From the NCBI GenBank assembly GCA_031549525.1, contig JAVBPQ010000003.1:1-30579 (forward strand): a DNA stretch of 30,579 bases, read 5' to 3'. Made by a program: the position numbers and the translations under genes. The notes below the pieces were generated by a model. It saw only the letters and a program-made list of their open reading frames with translations. It had not been told where the DNA came from and ran no database searches. Source of the DNA: WQUF01 sp031549525. GTDB lineage: Bacteria; Bacillota; Clostridia; Clostridiales; Clostridiaceae. Positions 16,124 through 24,740 of this stretch are shown here, piece after piece (position 1 is the stretch's first letter; every line of letters begins with the position of its first letter).

Positions 16124-16154
16124 TTTACATTATTTTTTTATGTTGTGATATAAT
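16124..16154 (+). promoter_or_regulatory. Candidate promoter of the CapA-family gene
   Basis: A perfect -10 TATAAT at 16149-16154 is preceded by TGA, an extended -10. A weak -35 TTTACA at 16124-16129 gives a 19-bp spacer. The gene begins about 100 bp downstream. Confidence 0.45.
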
Positions 16155-16258
16155 TATTAGAGTACATGTAATTAATTATTTATAATACTTTAAAAAATTA
16201 TAATATAAAAACAAAAGATTTTTATTTTTATCAATTCTTTGAAGGTATAAGGATATAT

Positions 16259-17590
16259 ATGAAAAAAGTAAGCTTTCGTACAGGACATTATGTAATTATG
16301 ACAATAGCTTTAGTCTTAGCCAATTTGTTTATGCTATTTGTTTTATTGGGAACGCCTAAAAGCATGGAACATGATCAAGGTGAATCTATAGCTGCAAATA
16401 CCACAGCTCCATCACTTGACACTACGACAATAGAAGCTAATACTACATCAGCTACTTTGCTAGAAAATGTAGTCTCTAAGCCCGTTGATTTATCTGCAAA
16501 AGCTACAGTTACATTTGCAGGGGATTTTATGCTCCATGAAGGTCCAATGTATGCTGGCAGAAAAGAAGATGGAACCTTTGATTATACCGTATTTATGAAT
16601 GATATAAAGCCTTATATCAATGGTGATCTTAACATTACTGATATAGAAGGACCTGTAAATGCATATGGAAATAATGAAGATCTATCTCCTGATTATCATT
16701 CATTCAACTATCCACAAGAATTATTAGATGGTATAAAATTTGCAGGATTTAATACAATTGTAACAGCTAACAACCATGCATATGATAAGGCATGGGATGG
16801 GCTTGTTCAAATGCGAAAAAATATAGCGGCCTCTGGCCTTGATTTTGTCGGAACCTATACCAGCAAACAAGAATATGATGAATACTTTATAAAAGATATA
16901 AATGGTATCAAAGTTGGTGTAGTAGCATGGTCCTCTCTTGACAATGGCCTTGGTGAAATCATGGGTGAGCATGTATCTTACACTATGCGCAAATTTGATG
17001 AAGAATCCATGGAAGATGTGCCACGCATGTTAGAAGATGTTAAAAATATGCGTAAAAAAGGTGCTGAAGTCATATTAATGCCTGTTCATTGGGGAGAAGA
17101 ATATCAAGATGAACCATCAGAGATGCAGCGCAATATTGCAAAAGCCTTGATCGATGGTGGCGTTGATATATTAATTGGTGATCACCCCCATTGTGTACAA
17201 CCAATAGAGGTATATAAAGTTAACCGCAATGGCCAAGAACAAGACGCTATATGCATATATTCATTAGGAAACTTTTTTGCTGACCAAATAGGGCTTGGAG
17301 AGCCAAAAACTCAATTTGGAATGGTAGTCAAAGCCGATATCATAAGGGATATAAATGGAATTGTCACTATTCAAAATACAAATTATATGCCTACTATTTG
17401 CTATTTAGATGAAACAAAAGGCCAATTTGGCAATTATATGGGATACTCTCTACTGCCTGCTGGTAAATATGCTAAAATGGAATCTTTTCAAGAAAACATA
17501 AATAGCACAGTTTTAGAGCAAGCTAAGTATGCATGGGAACATGTATGCCAAGTAGTAGGCAATCAAGTTAATGCATATGATGGTAATTAA
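16259..17590 (+). CDS. CapA-family membrane-anchored metallophosphoesterase-like protein
   Basis: A 443-residue protein. Residues 12-32 form a single hydrophobic segment (uncleaved signal anchor), followed by a Thr/Ala/Ser-rich linker to about 75. The extracytoplasmic domain has the CapA/PgsA signatures of a calcineurin-like fold: TFAGDFMLHEGP, ITDIEGPV, TANNHAYDKAWDG, MPVHWGEEYQ, IGDHPHCVQPIE and IYSLGNFFADQ. CapA proteins take part in poly-gamma-glutamate or capsule export, but many clostridial paralogues stand alone, as here, without capBC. AAGGATAT lies just before the ATG. The gene is monocistronic with its own promoter and terminator. A cell-surface role is likely; the substrate is unknown. 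Confidence 0.85.
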   Translation: MKKVSFRTGHYVIMTIALVLANLFMLFVLLGTPKSMEHDQGESIAANTTAPSLDTTTIEANTTSATLLENVVSKPVDLSAKATVTFAGDFMLHEGPMYAGRKEDGTFDYTVFMNDIKPYINGDLNITDIEGPVNAYGNNEDLSPDYHSFNYPQELLDGIKFAGFNTIVTANNHAYDKAWDGLVQMRKNIAASGLDFVGTYTSKQEYDEYFIKDINGIKVGVVAWSSLDNGLGEIMGEHVSYTMRKFDEESMEDVPRMLEDVKNMRKKGAEVILMPVHWGEEYQDEPSEMQRNIAKALIDGGVDILIGDHPHCVQPIEVYKVNRNGQEQDAICIYSLGNFFADQIGLGEPKTQFGMVVKADIIRDINGIVTIQNTNYMPTICYLDETKGQFGNYMGYSLLPAGKYAKMESFQENINSTVLEQAKYAWEHVCQVVGNQVNAYDGN

Positions 17591-17626
17591 TATATTGAGT
17601 TTTTTAATTTAGAATAAAAATTATGC

Positions 17627-17677
17627 TTAGTCTTTCTAAAATCTTATTTTAAAGGTTTTAAAAGGGCTAATTTTTTT
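17627..17677 (+). terminator. Rho-independent terminator after the CapA-family gene
   Basis: TTAGTCTTT (17627-17635) pairs with AAGGGCTAA (17662-17670), and the inner AAAATC (17638-17643) pairs with GGTTTT (17654-17659), with G-U pairs. Seven T residues follow at once. Confidence 0.8.
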
Positions 17678-17777
17678 ATAAGTTTTGCAAAATAATTTAA
17701 TCAATCTCAAATTTTACTATTTACTATTTTCATAAATTTTGATCTAAAAATTATGTATACATTTTCTTATACAAACA

Positions 17778-17805
17778 TTGACAAGCATTTTCTATAATGT
17801 ATAAT
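17778..17805 (+). promoter_or_regulatory. Promoter of the aldehyde oxidoreductase operon
   Basis: A perfect -35 TTGACA (17778-17783) and a perfect -10 TATAAT (17800-17805) stand 16 bp apart. A second TATAAT at 17793 is too close to serve this -35. Transcription would start near 17812, just ahead of the structured leader. Confidence 0.75.
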
Positions 17806-17819
17806 AAAAATATGTTTAG

Positions 17820-17913
17820 ATTTCCGAGCCTAATTATCTAAAGCTTGCGCCATGATGATGGGTCAATGAGTATTGCTAGAAATGGTAATGCTTTCCGTGT
17901 TTGAGAAGGAAAT
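17820..17913 (+). promoter_or_regulatory. Moco-riboswitch-like leader aptamer
   Basis: A compact structured leader between promoter and terminator. The closing stem ATTTCC (17820-17825)/GGAAAT (17908-17913) encloses CCGAGCC, a GCGCC...GATGGGTCAATGA segment, a 10-bp hairpin (17869-17878 with 17883-17892) capped by a GAAA tetraloop, and CCGTGTTTGAGAAGG. From memory these conserved blocks match the molybdenum/tungsten cofactor (Moco/Tuco) riboswitch. The downstream gene encodes a Moco enzyme, which fits well. I cannot run a covariance search. Such aptamers often control Moco synthesis or transport; here the regulated gene is the enzyme itself. Confidence 0.7.
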
Positions 17914-17956
17914 ATAATAGCATTTATTTATTTATTTCATAAACGCATATAGGAAC

Positions 17957-18011
17957 GGGAATTGATCAAATTTTTTGTAAAATTTACAAAGTTTTTTCAA
18001 TTCCCTTTTTT
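17957..18011 (+). terminator. Intrinsic terminator of the riboswitch leader
   Basis: GGGAATTGA (17957-17965) pairs with TCAATTCCC (17997-18005), followed by six T residues. An inner TTTGTAAA/TTTACAAA palindrome extends the hairpin. It lies 44 bp after the aptamer and 116 bp before the coding start, the usual layout for transcription attenuation. Confidence 0.85.
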
Positions 18012-18042
18012 AGTATATCATGGGAGTCTAAGCATGTAAAAA

Positions 18043-18058
18043 AAAGTATACTGGCAAT
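18043..18058. repeat. 16-nt leader element shared with the alcohol dehydrogenase, copy 1
   Basis: AAAGTATACTGGCAAT, containing the 8-bp palindrome AGTATACT. The identical 16-mer occurs at 27364-27379 beside the alcohol dehydrogenase start. Here it lies between the leader terminator and the ribosome site. A shared regulator-binding site is possible. Confidence 0.6.
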
Positions 18059-18126
18059 CTAACAAGTAAAGAGATCTTATCTCTAATTTAAGATTTCGTA
18101 AATATACCAAGAGGAGTGTCGTAGTA

Positions 18127-20970
18127 ATGGCTTTAAAAAAGATGACCCTAGTTATCAATGGAACTGAACGTATGTTTATGTGTGACCCCCAAAAAGATAC
18201 CCTTGCTCAAGTTGTAAGAAGGCTTGGATTAACCGGAACAAAAATTGGCTGCGGTACTGGTCAATGTGGTGCATGTGCTGTAATAATGGATGGCAAAGTA
18301 GTCCGTTCCTGCTCTAGAAAAATGAAAACAGTTGACGAATATAGCAAAATAACAACAATTGAAGGAATAGGTACAGCAGAACACTTGCATCCTCTCCAAT
18401 TAGCTTGGATAGTACATGGAGGAGTTCAATGCGGTTTCTGCAGTCCAGGATTTATTGTATCTGCTAAAGCCCTGCTTGATCAAAATCAAAACCCTACTCG
18501 TGATGAAGTAAGAGATTGGTTCCAAAAAAATAGAAATGCTTGTCGTTGTACAGGTTATAAACCTCTCGTTGATGCAGTTATGGCTGCTGCAAAGGTTATT
18601 CGTGGCGAAATGACCATGGAAGATCTTTCTTATAAGATTCCAGAAGACGGAAGAATTTACAACACCTATTATCCAAGACCAGCAGCTCTTGGAAAAGTTC
18701 TTGGGGCAACAGATTATGGTGACGATTTAGCCCTTAAAACTCGTGATATGCTTGAATGTGCCGTTGTTCTTCCAGGCGCACACCATGCAAAAATAATCTC
18801 TATAGATATATCTGAAGCTGAAAAAGCACCTGGAGTAGTTAAAGTAGTAACTTCAAAAGATATAAAAGGTATTAATAGAATAACATTCCCTATGTCATCA
18901 CCACGCGCTAGAAATATTGGCTTTGAGCGCCCTATTTTTAACGATAAAAAGATATTCCGCTGGGGTGATATTCCTGCCTTAGTTATTGCAGATACAAGAG
19001 AGCACGCTCGTGAAGCTGCTAAGCTTGTTAAACTTGAACTTGAAATTCTACCAGAATATCTTACAGCAATCGAGACACTTGCTGAAGATGCAATTAAAAT
19101 TCACGATGAATTCCCTCCTATTATCTGTGATCAACCAGTATTTTTCGGAAATGATCCTAGAGACGAATTTGAAAAAAGCGAACATATAGTTGAAGGAAGC
19201 TTTTTCTCAAGCCGTGAGCCACACCTTTCTATTGAGCCAGATGTTATTCAGGCTTACATAGATGATAATGGCGTACTTACAATACATTCTAAATCTTTGA
19301 TGCTCCAACTCCCTATAGCTACAATATGTGCTGGTATAGGGTACCCAAAAGAGAAAATACGTGTAATTGAAAACCCAACAGGCGCAAGCTTTGGTTATTC
19401 TATGGACCCACATACACATGCAGTCATCGCTGCTGCAACTATGGCTGTAGATGGCCGCCCAGTAAATCTTACTTTAAGCTATGAAGAGCATATGCATATA
19501 ACTGGAAAGAGACTTCCATCATATTCAAATGGAAAGCTTGGATGCGATAAAGATGGCAGACTCAATGCACTTGAATATGAAATATTGCTTGATAAAGGTG
19601 CATACTCCATACTTGGTGCAGTTTATGCTCAAAAAGGTGCTCGTTTCTATGGCACTCCATATTACATTCCAAATGTATGGGGATTGTCAGAAGTAGCTCT
19701 TTCAAACCACGCATTTGGTGTTGCATACAGAGGTGCAGGTTCTCCTCAATGCCAAACTGGTTCAGAGCAGCTCATGGATATGCTTGCTGAAAAAGCTGGA
19801 ATAGATCCACTCGAATTTAGATATATAAACGTATACAAAGATGGAGATGTTTCATATAATGGGCATAAATTCAGCGTATACCCAATGCAAAAAATTCTTG
19901 ACAATATACGTCCAAAATATCAAGCTGCTCTAGAAAGAGCTAAAAAAGAATCTACTCCTGAGAAGAAACGTGGAGTTGGTGTTTGCTGTGGTATGTTTAA
20001 TGCTACAAGCGATGCAAATGACTATTGCCAAATAACAGTTGAGTTAAATAAAGAAAATGGCTTAACAGTATATAGCACATGGCAAGATCAAGGTCAAGGT
20101 GCTGATATTGGTACACTTGTAAACTGCCATGAGGCATTTAAAGAATTAAATTTAAGACCAGATCAAATTAAGCTTGTAATGAACGATACAGCTCTGCCAT
20201 CAATACATGGTCCATCAGGTGGAAGCCGCTCTCACTACATGGATGGCGGTGCAATGGTTGATGCTGCTAAAAAGCTTATTCCTGCTATGAAAAAGGAAGA
20301 TGGAACATTCAGGACATATGATGAAATGGTTAAAGAAGGTATACCTACTAAATATCCTGGAGTAATGGCAACAGGTTCATTTACTAAAGCTCTTGATTTT
20401 AACACAGGACAAGGAGATCCAACAGCAGAGTATATGTTTGCAAGCTTTTTAGCTGAAGTTGAAGTTGAAGTTGCTACAGGTAAAGCAAAAGTTCTTGGTA
20501 TGCACTGTGTTTGCGATGTGGGAGTTATAGGCAATTATCTTTCAGTTGATGGTCAAGCTTATGGCGGTATGTCCCATTCAATAGGATTTGCACTTAAAGA
20601 AGAATATCAAGACGTGCATAAACATAAACATCCTATAGGCGCTGGTCTTCCATACATTGAAGATATTCCTGATGCTGAGAACTTTACAGTTGAATACATT
20701 GAATCTCCACGCCCATCAAATCCATTTGGTTCCAGTGGTTGTTCAGAAGTATTCCAAAGTTCAGATCACATAGCAGTAATCAATGCAATATACAATGCAG
20801 TTGGTGTACGTGTATTTGACCTTCCTGCTTCCCCAGAAAAGATCAAGGCTGGAATGGAACTTATAGCTCAAGGTAAAGAAATACCAAATTTAAAATATAA
20901 TTTTGGACAAGAATTCTATGAAAAGATGGATTACATTAAAGCAAATCCTGTGGAAGTAAAAAAAGCATAG
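18127..20970 (+). CDS. mop: Molybdopterin aldehyde oxidoreductase, Mop type
   Basis: A 947-residue xanthine-oxidase-family enzyme that oxidises aldehydes to carboxylic acids (or the reverse with low-potential electrons). Two N-terminal [2Fe-2S] domains: Cys42/47/50/62 (CGTGQCGAC) and Cys102/105/139/141 (CGFC...CRC). The molybdenum part starts near 185 (LGKVLGATDYGDDL) and keeps YRGAGSPQC, WQDQGQG and GGSRSHYMDGGAM. The catalytic Glu is Glu874 in GSSGCSE, almost the same position as Glu869 of D. gigas Mop. There is no FAD domain, as in Mop, so electrons must leave to a partner, plausibly the next gene's product. AGAGGAG precedes the ATG. Regulation is probably by the Moco-type riboswitch upstream. 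No maturation gene such as xdhC is in the window. Confidence 0.92.
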   Translation: MALKKMTLVINGTERMFMCDPQKDTLAQVVRRLGLTGTKIGCGTGQCGACAVIMDGKVVRSCSRKMKTVDEYSKITTIEGIGTAEHLHPLQLAWIVHGGVQCGFCSPGFIVSAKALLDQNQNPTRDEVRDWFQKNRNACRCTGYKPLVDAVMAAAKVIRGEMTMEDLSYKIPEDGRIYNTYYPRPAALGKVLGATDYGDDLALKTRDMLECAVVLPGAHHAKIISIDISEAEKAPGVVKVVTSKDIKGINRITFPMSSPRARNIGFERPIFNDKKIFRWGDIPALVIADTREHAREAAKLVKLELEILPEYLTAIETLAEDAIKIHDEFPPIICDQPVFFGNDPRDEFEKSEHIVEGSFFSSREPHLSIEPDVIQAYIDDNGVLTIHSKSLMLQLPIATICAGIGYPKEKIRVIENPTGASFGYSMDPHTHAVIAAATMAVDGRPVNLTLSYEEHMHITGKRLPSYSNGKLGCDKDGRLNALEYEILLDKGAYSILGAVYAQKGARFYGTPYYIPNVWGLSEVALSNHAFGVAYRGAGSPQCQTGSEQLMDMLAEKAGIDPLEFRYINVYKDGDVSYNGHKFSVYPMQKILDNIRPKYQAALERAKKESTPEKKRGVGVCCGMFNATSDANDYCQITVELNKENGLTVYSTWQDQGQGADIGTLVNCHEAFKELNLRPDQIKLVMNDTALPSIHGPSGGSRSHYMDGGAMVDAAKKLIPAMKKEDGTFRTYDEMVKEGIPTKYPGVMATGSFTKALDFNTGQGDPTAEYMFASFLAEVEVEVATGKAKVLGMHCVCDVGVIGNYLSVDGQAYGGMSHSIGFALKEEYQDVHKHKHPIGAGLPYIEDIPDAENFTVEYIESPRPSNPFGSSGCSEVFQSSDHIAVINAIYNAVGVRVFDLPASPEKIKAGMELIAQGKEIPNLKYNFGQEFYEKMDYIKANPVEVKKA

Positions 20971-20983
20971 ATACCTAAAATTT

Positions 20984-21005
20984 GGGGAAGTACATATACT
21001 TCCCC
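20984..21005 (+). promoter_or_regulatory. Strong intercistronic hairpin
   Basis: GGGGAAGTA (20984-20992) and TACTTCCCC (20997-21005) form a perfect 9-bp stem with a CATA loop, between the aldehyde oxidoreductase and the next gene. No T-run follows. It could stabilise the upstream mRNA or reduce readthrough, so that the enzyme is made in excess over the other products. Confidence 0.8.
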
Positions 21006-21031
21006 ATAATCATCAAGAAGGTGGTAATAAA

Positions 21032-23287
21032 ATGAATCCATTATATTTTGAAGAAAAGATAAACAGATGTATAAAAGGCGGGAAGGCTTCCTGCTCTGAT
21101 ATGTGTCCTTTAGATGTAGATATACGAGATATGCTCATAAAGGTAAAAAGCGGTAGCATAAATTCTGCATATAATGCATATTCCAAAACAGTAATTTTTC
21201 CTAATATCGTCTCTAGGGTATGCCATTCACCTTGCTTACAGGCTTGTGTAAGAAGTCAAGTGGATGAGCCATTAAATGTTCTTGCAATAGAGAAAACTAT
21301 TTCTACTTTAAACAAGGATAAAGCTATCCCTTCATATTTTGTACAAGATAAAAAGAAAAAAGTTTTAGTTGTTGGAGGAGGATTATGTGGTATCACATGT
21401 GCCATAAAGCTTGCACAAATGGGCTATAAAGTGGAGCTTAACGAGAAAAATGCCATGTTAGGTGGAAGATTGTGGCATGTAAATGAAGATATACTCCCTC
21501 GTGAAGTTATAAAAGGTGAAATAAATCGTGTTGCAAATCACAGTTATCTTAACATAAATTTAAATTCTGAGATTACTTTATTAGACACAAAGGAATTTAA
21601 CGCTATTTTCATAAGTACAGGGATTTCTGGAAATACTTTTTTATTTTCTAAAAATACAGATAATGTTTTTATGGGAGGATCTCTTATAAATGGCATACAA
21701 TCAGAAATACTATCTATAAAACAAGGCATTGTTGCAAGCAGAGAAATAGATATTTTTTTAAGAGGTATAAAAACACCTATATCAACATCAAAAGAGACTA
21801 TTTTTAATAAGGATATAAAAAATATAATTCCTACCCCTGCCATAATTCCAAAAAACAAAACCCTATGGTCAAAGGAAGAGATAACAGATGAAGCTAATCG
21901 CTGCCTTTTTTGCAGTTGCAATAATTGCATGGATGCATGCGAAATGCTCACTTATTTTGGGAGAGAGCCAAAAAAAGCATTAAGTGCTATTTCAGAAACT
22001 CTTTTTAAATCATCATGGTCAGCAAAAACTGCCCTTGCACAGGTAAATGCATGTACAAACTGCGGAAAGTGCAAAGATGTATGTCCAGTTCAAATAGATT
22101 TTTGCAGAGTATATAAAGATTCTAGGAAGTATATGCATGCACAAAATATAATACCTAGTGGATATCATGAATATTGGATAAATGATATGAAACACAGCAA
22201 TAGTGAAATGGTTTCATTAATCAAAATTCCAGATGATAAAAAAACTTGCAAATACTTGTTTTTTCCTGGTTGCCAGTTAGGCGCATCTGACCCTGATTAT
22301 GTCACAAAAACATATGGACTATTGCTTGAAACCTTTAATAATGATGTAGGGATAATGAATTACTGTTGTGGTGCACCTGCTAACTGGGCTGGTGATGAAG
22401 AGCTATATAGCTTAATCTGTAACTATATAAAAGACATTTGGATTAATTTAGAAAAGCCTACTCTAATATTTTCCTGTCCTAGCTGTTATGATATGTTCAA
22501 TGATAATTTAAAAGAGATTTCAAAAGTATCACTTTGGGATTTATTGGCTGATAATATTGATAAAATAGCCATTAAAAATAAGGAATTTGATAAAAATTTT
22601 TCAGTCTTTGATCCATGCTCTAGCAGAGATTTTCCAAAAACTCAGGACAATATACGAGCACTTATAAAAAAACTTGGGATTAAAATTGATGAAATAGTTG
22701 ATAGCAGAAAAAATGCAGAATGCTGCGGATATGGCGGATTAATATATGAATCTAATCCTTATGTATATGATAAAATAAATGAAAGAAATGCCTCATCAAC
22801 TGAAAATGATCTTATCACTTATTGTACAAATTGCCGTGATGCACTTTCTAAAAAACAAAAACCCGTGTATCATATTTTAGATTTATTGCTCTTTGATGAT
22901 GACAAAAGAAATCATAGATTAGCACCATCATTATCAGAGAGAAGAAAAAACAAACTAAATACAAAGAAAAATCTATTAGAGGAGTTTTGGAACTTGGATT
23001 TTAATATTGAAGATACTTGCAATTATACCTTAGTAATACCAGATGAAATCATAGAAAAGATGAATCGCACCCTAATTCATGAAGATAATATCAGAAGATG
23101 TATAAAGTATGCAGATAAAACTGGTTATAGCATTTATAATAAAGAAAAAGACAGCTATACATGCCATCTCCTACAAGGAACAATCACATTTTGGGTAGAG
23201 TATAAAAAAGATTATAACGTATATACCATTTTAAATATTTATAAACATAGAATGAGCATAGTTGATTCTGCAAAGGGGGAAGATTGA
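21032..23287 (+). CDS. FAD/dicluster/CCG-domain fusion redox protein
   Basis: A 751-residue soluble protein in four parts. The N-terminal GltD-like Cys module has Cys13/21/25 and Cys64/68/72. An FAD fold (GGGLCG, 115-120) follows; the NAD(P)-binding insert normal for GltD is missing, since the FAD closing segment (VFMGGSLINGIQ) comes right after AIFISTG near 191-197. Two [4Fe-4S] motifs lie at 291-303 and 341-351. Next come two HdrB/GlpC-type CCG domains (Cys414, 445/446, 482/485; Cys529, 564/565, 598/601). A C-terminal domain of about 120 residues is not recognised. It probably accepts electrons from the aldehyde oxidoreductase and may act on a disulfide or quinone-like partner. NCBI names I recall for relatives are of the type pyridine nucleotide-disulfide oxidoreductase/dicluster-binding protein. 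Confidence 0.82.
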   Translation: MNPLYFEEKINRCIKGGKASCSDMCPLDVDIRDMLIKVKSGSINSAYNAYSKTVIFPNIVSRVCHSPCLQACVRSQVDEPLNVLAIEKTISTLNKDKAIPSYFVQDKKKKVLVVGGGLCGITCAIKLAQMGYKVELNEKNAMLGGRLWHVNEDILPREVIKGEINRVANHSYLNINLNSEITLLDTKEFNAIFISTGISGNTFLFSKNTDNVFMGGSLINGIQSEILSIKQGIVASREIDIFLRGIKTPISTSKETIFNKDIKNIIPTPAIIPKNKTLWSKEEITDEANRCLFCSCNNCMDACEMLTYFGREPKKALSAISETLFKSSWSAKTALAQVNACTNCGKCKDVCPVQIDFCRVYKDSRKYMHAQNIIPSGYHEYWINDMKHSNSEMVSLIKIPDDKKTCKYLFFPGCQLGASDPDYVTKTYGLLLETFNNDVGIMNYCCGAPANWAGDEELYSLICNYIKDIWINLEKPTLIFSCPSCYDMFNDNLKEISKVSLWDLLADNIDKIAIKNKEFDKNFSVFDPCSSRDFPKTQDNIRALIKKLGIKIDEIVDSRKNAECCGYGGLIYESNPYVYDKINERNASSTENDLITYCTNCRDALSKKQKPVYHILDLLLFDDDKRNHRLAPSLSERRKNKLNTKKNLLEEFWNLDFNIEDTCNYTLVIPDEIIEKMNRTLIHEDNIRRCIKYADKTGYSIYNKEKDSYTCHLLQGTITFWVEYKKDYNVYTILNIYKHRMSIVDSAKGED

Positions 23288-23502
23288 TGGCTGAAGATTT
23301 AACTATAAACATAGATATGGAAAAATTTTTTTGTGGCAAATGCAATGTGCAGATGGTAAAATTAAGAACTGATTTTAAATATATGGGTTTTGATTTTAAT
23401 GCTGAACTGCCTAGGTGCCCTATATGCAAGCAAGTATATATACCAGAAGAAATAGTCAATGAAAAAATGCAGCGTGTAGAAATGGAGCTAGAAGAAAAAT
23501 GA
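23287..23502 (+). CDS. Small CxxC/CxxC protein (DVU_1557 / CLJU_RS11820 type)
   Basis: A 71-residue protein with Cys16/Cys19 and Cys44/Cys47, a rubredoxin- or zinc-ribbon-like arrangement, then an acidic helical tail. The ATG at 23287 shares its A with the previous stop (TGATG) and has GGGGGAAG upstream; a TTG three bases earlier is also possible. The next gene overlaps it by 4 bp. From memory, small redox proteins of this type accompany the aldehyde oxidoreductase cluster in Desulfovibrio and C. ljungdahlii. It could carry Fe (electron transfer) or Zn; the sequence alone does not decide. Confidence 0.68.
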   Translation: MAEDLTINIDMEKFFCGKCNVQMVKLRTDFKYMGFDFNAELPRCPICKQVYIPEEIVNEKMQRVEMELEEK

Positions 23503-24740
23503 AAAGCACCTATAGCCTTTGCCCAGAATGTTTAAAACCCATACCTGCACATGAAATTGAGCGGGAAGGGAATATATATCTTAAAAAGACATGCAAGGAG
23601 CATGGAGAATTTTCTGCAATAGTGTGGCGTGGAAAACCGAGTTTAGATACATGGCGCAAAGGTTATGAAGCACTAAAAAGCTGTCCTCCATGCCCTGATG
23701 GTTGTGGGCTTTGTTCTTATCACAAGCAACAAACATGCTGTGTAATTTTAGAAATAACTGATAATTGCAATTTAGACTGCAATGTATGCTATAATGGCGG
23801 AAACATTCAAAGCAAAAACCCACCTTTAGATATAGTAAAGGAATGGCTTAACAAACTATCAAAAAGTGGCAAAACTTTTGTTCAATTAAGCGGCGGTGAA
23901 CCAACTACAAGAGAGGATTTGCCAGAAATTATTGCTCATGCTAAAAATCTTGGATTTACATATATACAGTTAAACTCTAATGGTCTAAAGATAGCAGAAA
24001 ATCCTGAATTTGCAAAAAAACTTGCAGATGCAGGACTTGACTTTGTGTTTATGCAATTTGATGGCACAAGAGATGATATTTATGAGAAGCTTCGTGGAAA
24101 GCCCTTACTTTCACAGAAAATCCGTGCTATAAACACTCTAGATAGCTTAAATATAGGTGTCGCTTTAGTTATGACAGTAGTACCAGGAGTAAATGTGGAT
24201 GATATAGGTAGTGTTATAAATTTAGGAGTCTCTTTGTCGCCTGCTGTAAGAGGAGTACATTTTCAGCCTATAAGCTATTTTGGAAAGTATCCAAAAAAGC
24301 CACTAGATGAAGATCGAATAACTCTCCCTGAAGTTTTTAATGGGATCATAAATCAAGCTCATATTGATCCTTCAAGTATTTTACCGTCCTCTTGTGACCA
24401 TGCTATGTGTGGATTCCATGGTGATTTTGTAGTTACTTCAAAAGGGCTAAGAGCATTAACAAATAAAACTTTACACTGCTGCAATGATGCATCTTGTGAA
24501 ACTAGCCGCAATTTTATAGGCAGAAGGTGGAAGAGAAAGAAAGTCTCATGTTGCGAAAATAATACGCTAGATACATTTGATGGTTTTCTTAAAAGTGTGT
24601 CATTAAAAGGATTTACAATAACTGCTATGGCATTCCAAGATACACATACTGTGGATTTAGAGAGGATAAGCCATTGCAGTTTACATGTATATAAAGATAA
24701 AAAACTTATTCCATTTTGTTTAAGTCACATGTTATATTAA
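23499..24740 (+). CDS. trsS: Radical SAM protein of the aldehyde oxidoreductase cluster (TrsS-like)
   Basis: A 413-residue radical SAM enzyme. A Cys-rich N-terminal domain (Cys8/11, Cys32, Cys62/65/69/72, Cys80/81) precedes the SAM-cluster motif CNLDCNVC at 90-97, then the SGGEPTTRED SAM-binding segment. The C-terminal third carries more cysteines (CDHAMC, CC...C, CC) and ends HCSLHVY...IPFC. The architecture resembles the MJ0619-like group and the rSAM protein named TrsS in NCBI families, as I recall; some relatives are called selenoproteins, but this frame has no internal TGA. It overlaps the upstream gene by 4 bp. The substrate is unknown; it may modify a small molecule or a partner. The last 35 bp overlap the convergent ligase gene. 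Confidence 0.78.
   Translation: MKSTYSLCPECLKPIPAHEIEREGNIYLKKTCKEHGEFSAIVWRGKPSLDTWRKGYEALKSCPPCPDGCGLCSYHKQQTCCVILEITDNCNLDCNVCYNGGNIQSKNPPLDIVKEWLNKLSKSGKTFVQLSGGEPTTREDLPEIIAHAKNLGFTYIQLNSNGLKIAENPEFAKKLADAGLDFVFMQFDGTRDDIYEKLRGKPLLSQKIRAINTLDSLNIGVALVMTVVPGVNVDDIGSVINLGVSLSPAVRGVHFQPISYFGKYPKKPLDEDRITLPEVFNGIINQAHIDPSSILPSSCDHAMCGFHGDFVVTSKGLRALTNKTLHCCNDASCETSRNFIGRRWKRKKVSCCENNTLDTFDGFLKSVSLKGFTITAMAFQDTHTVDLERISHCSLHVYKDKKLIPFCLSHMLY

Noticed and set aside
15833..16258. Riboswitch or CRISPR-like structure in the AT-rich divergent region
   Set aside because: Only the 19-bp tandem duplication and promoter-like sequences are visible; there is no conserved fold and no spaced repeats.
18043..18064. 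Sigma-54 promoter reading of the CTGGCAAT element
   Set aside because: The TGGCA half has no TTGC at the required spacing in either copy.
23499..24740. Selenocysteine readthrough in the radical SAM gene
   Set aside because: The frame holds no internal TGA, and the terminal stop is TAA followed by no conserved extension.
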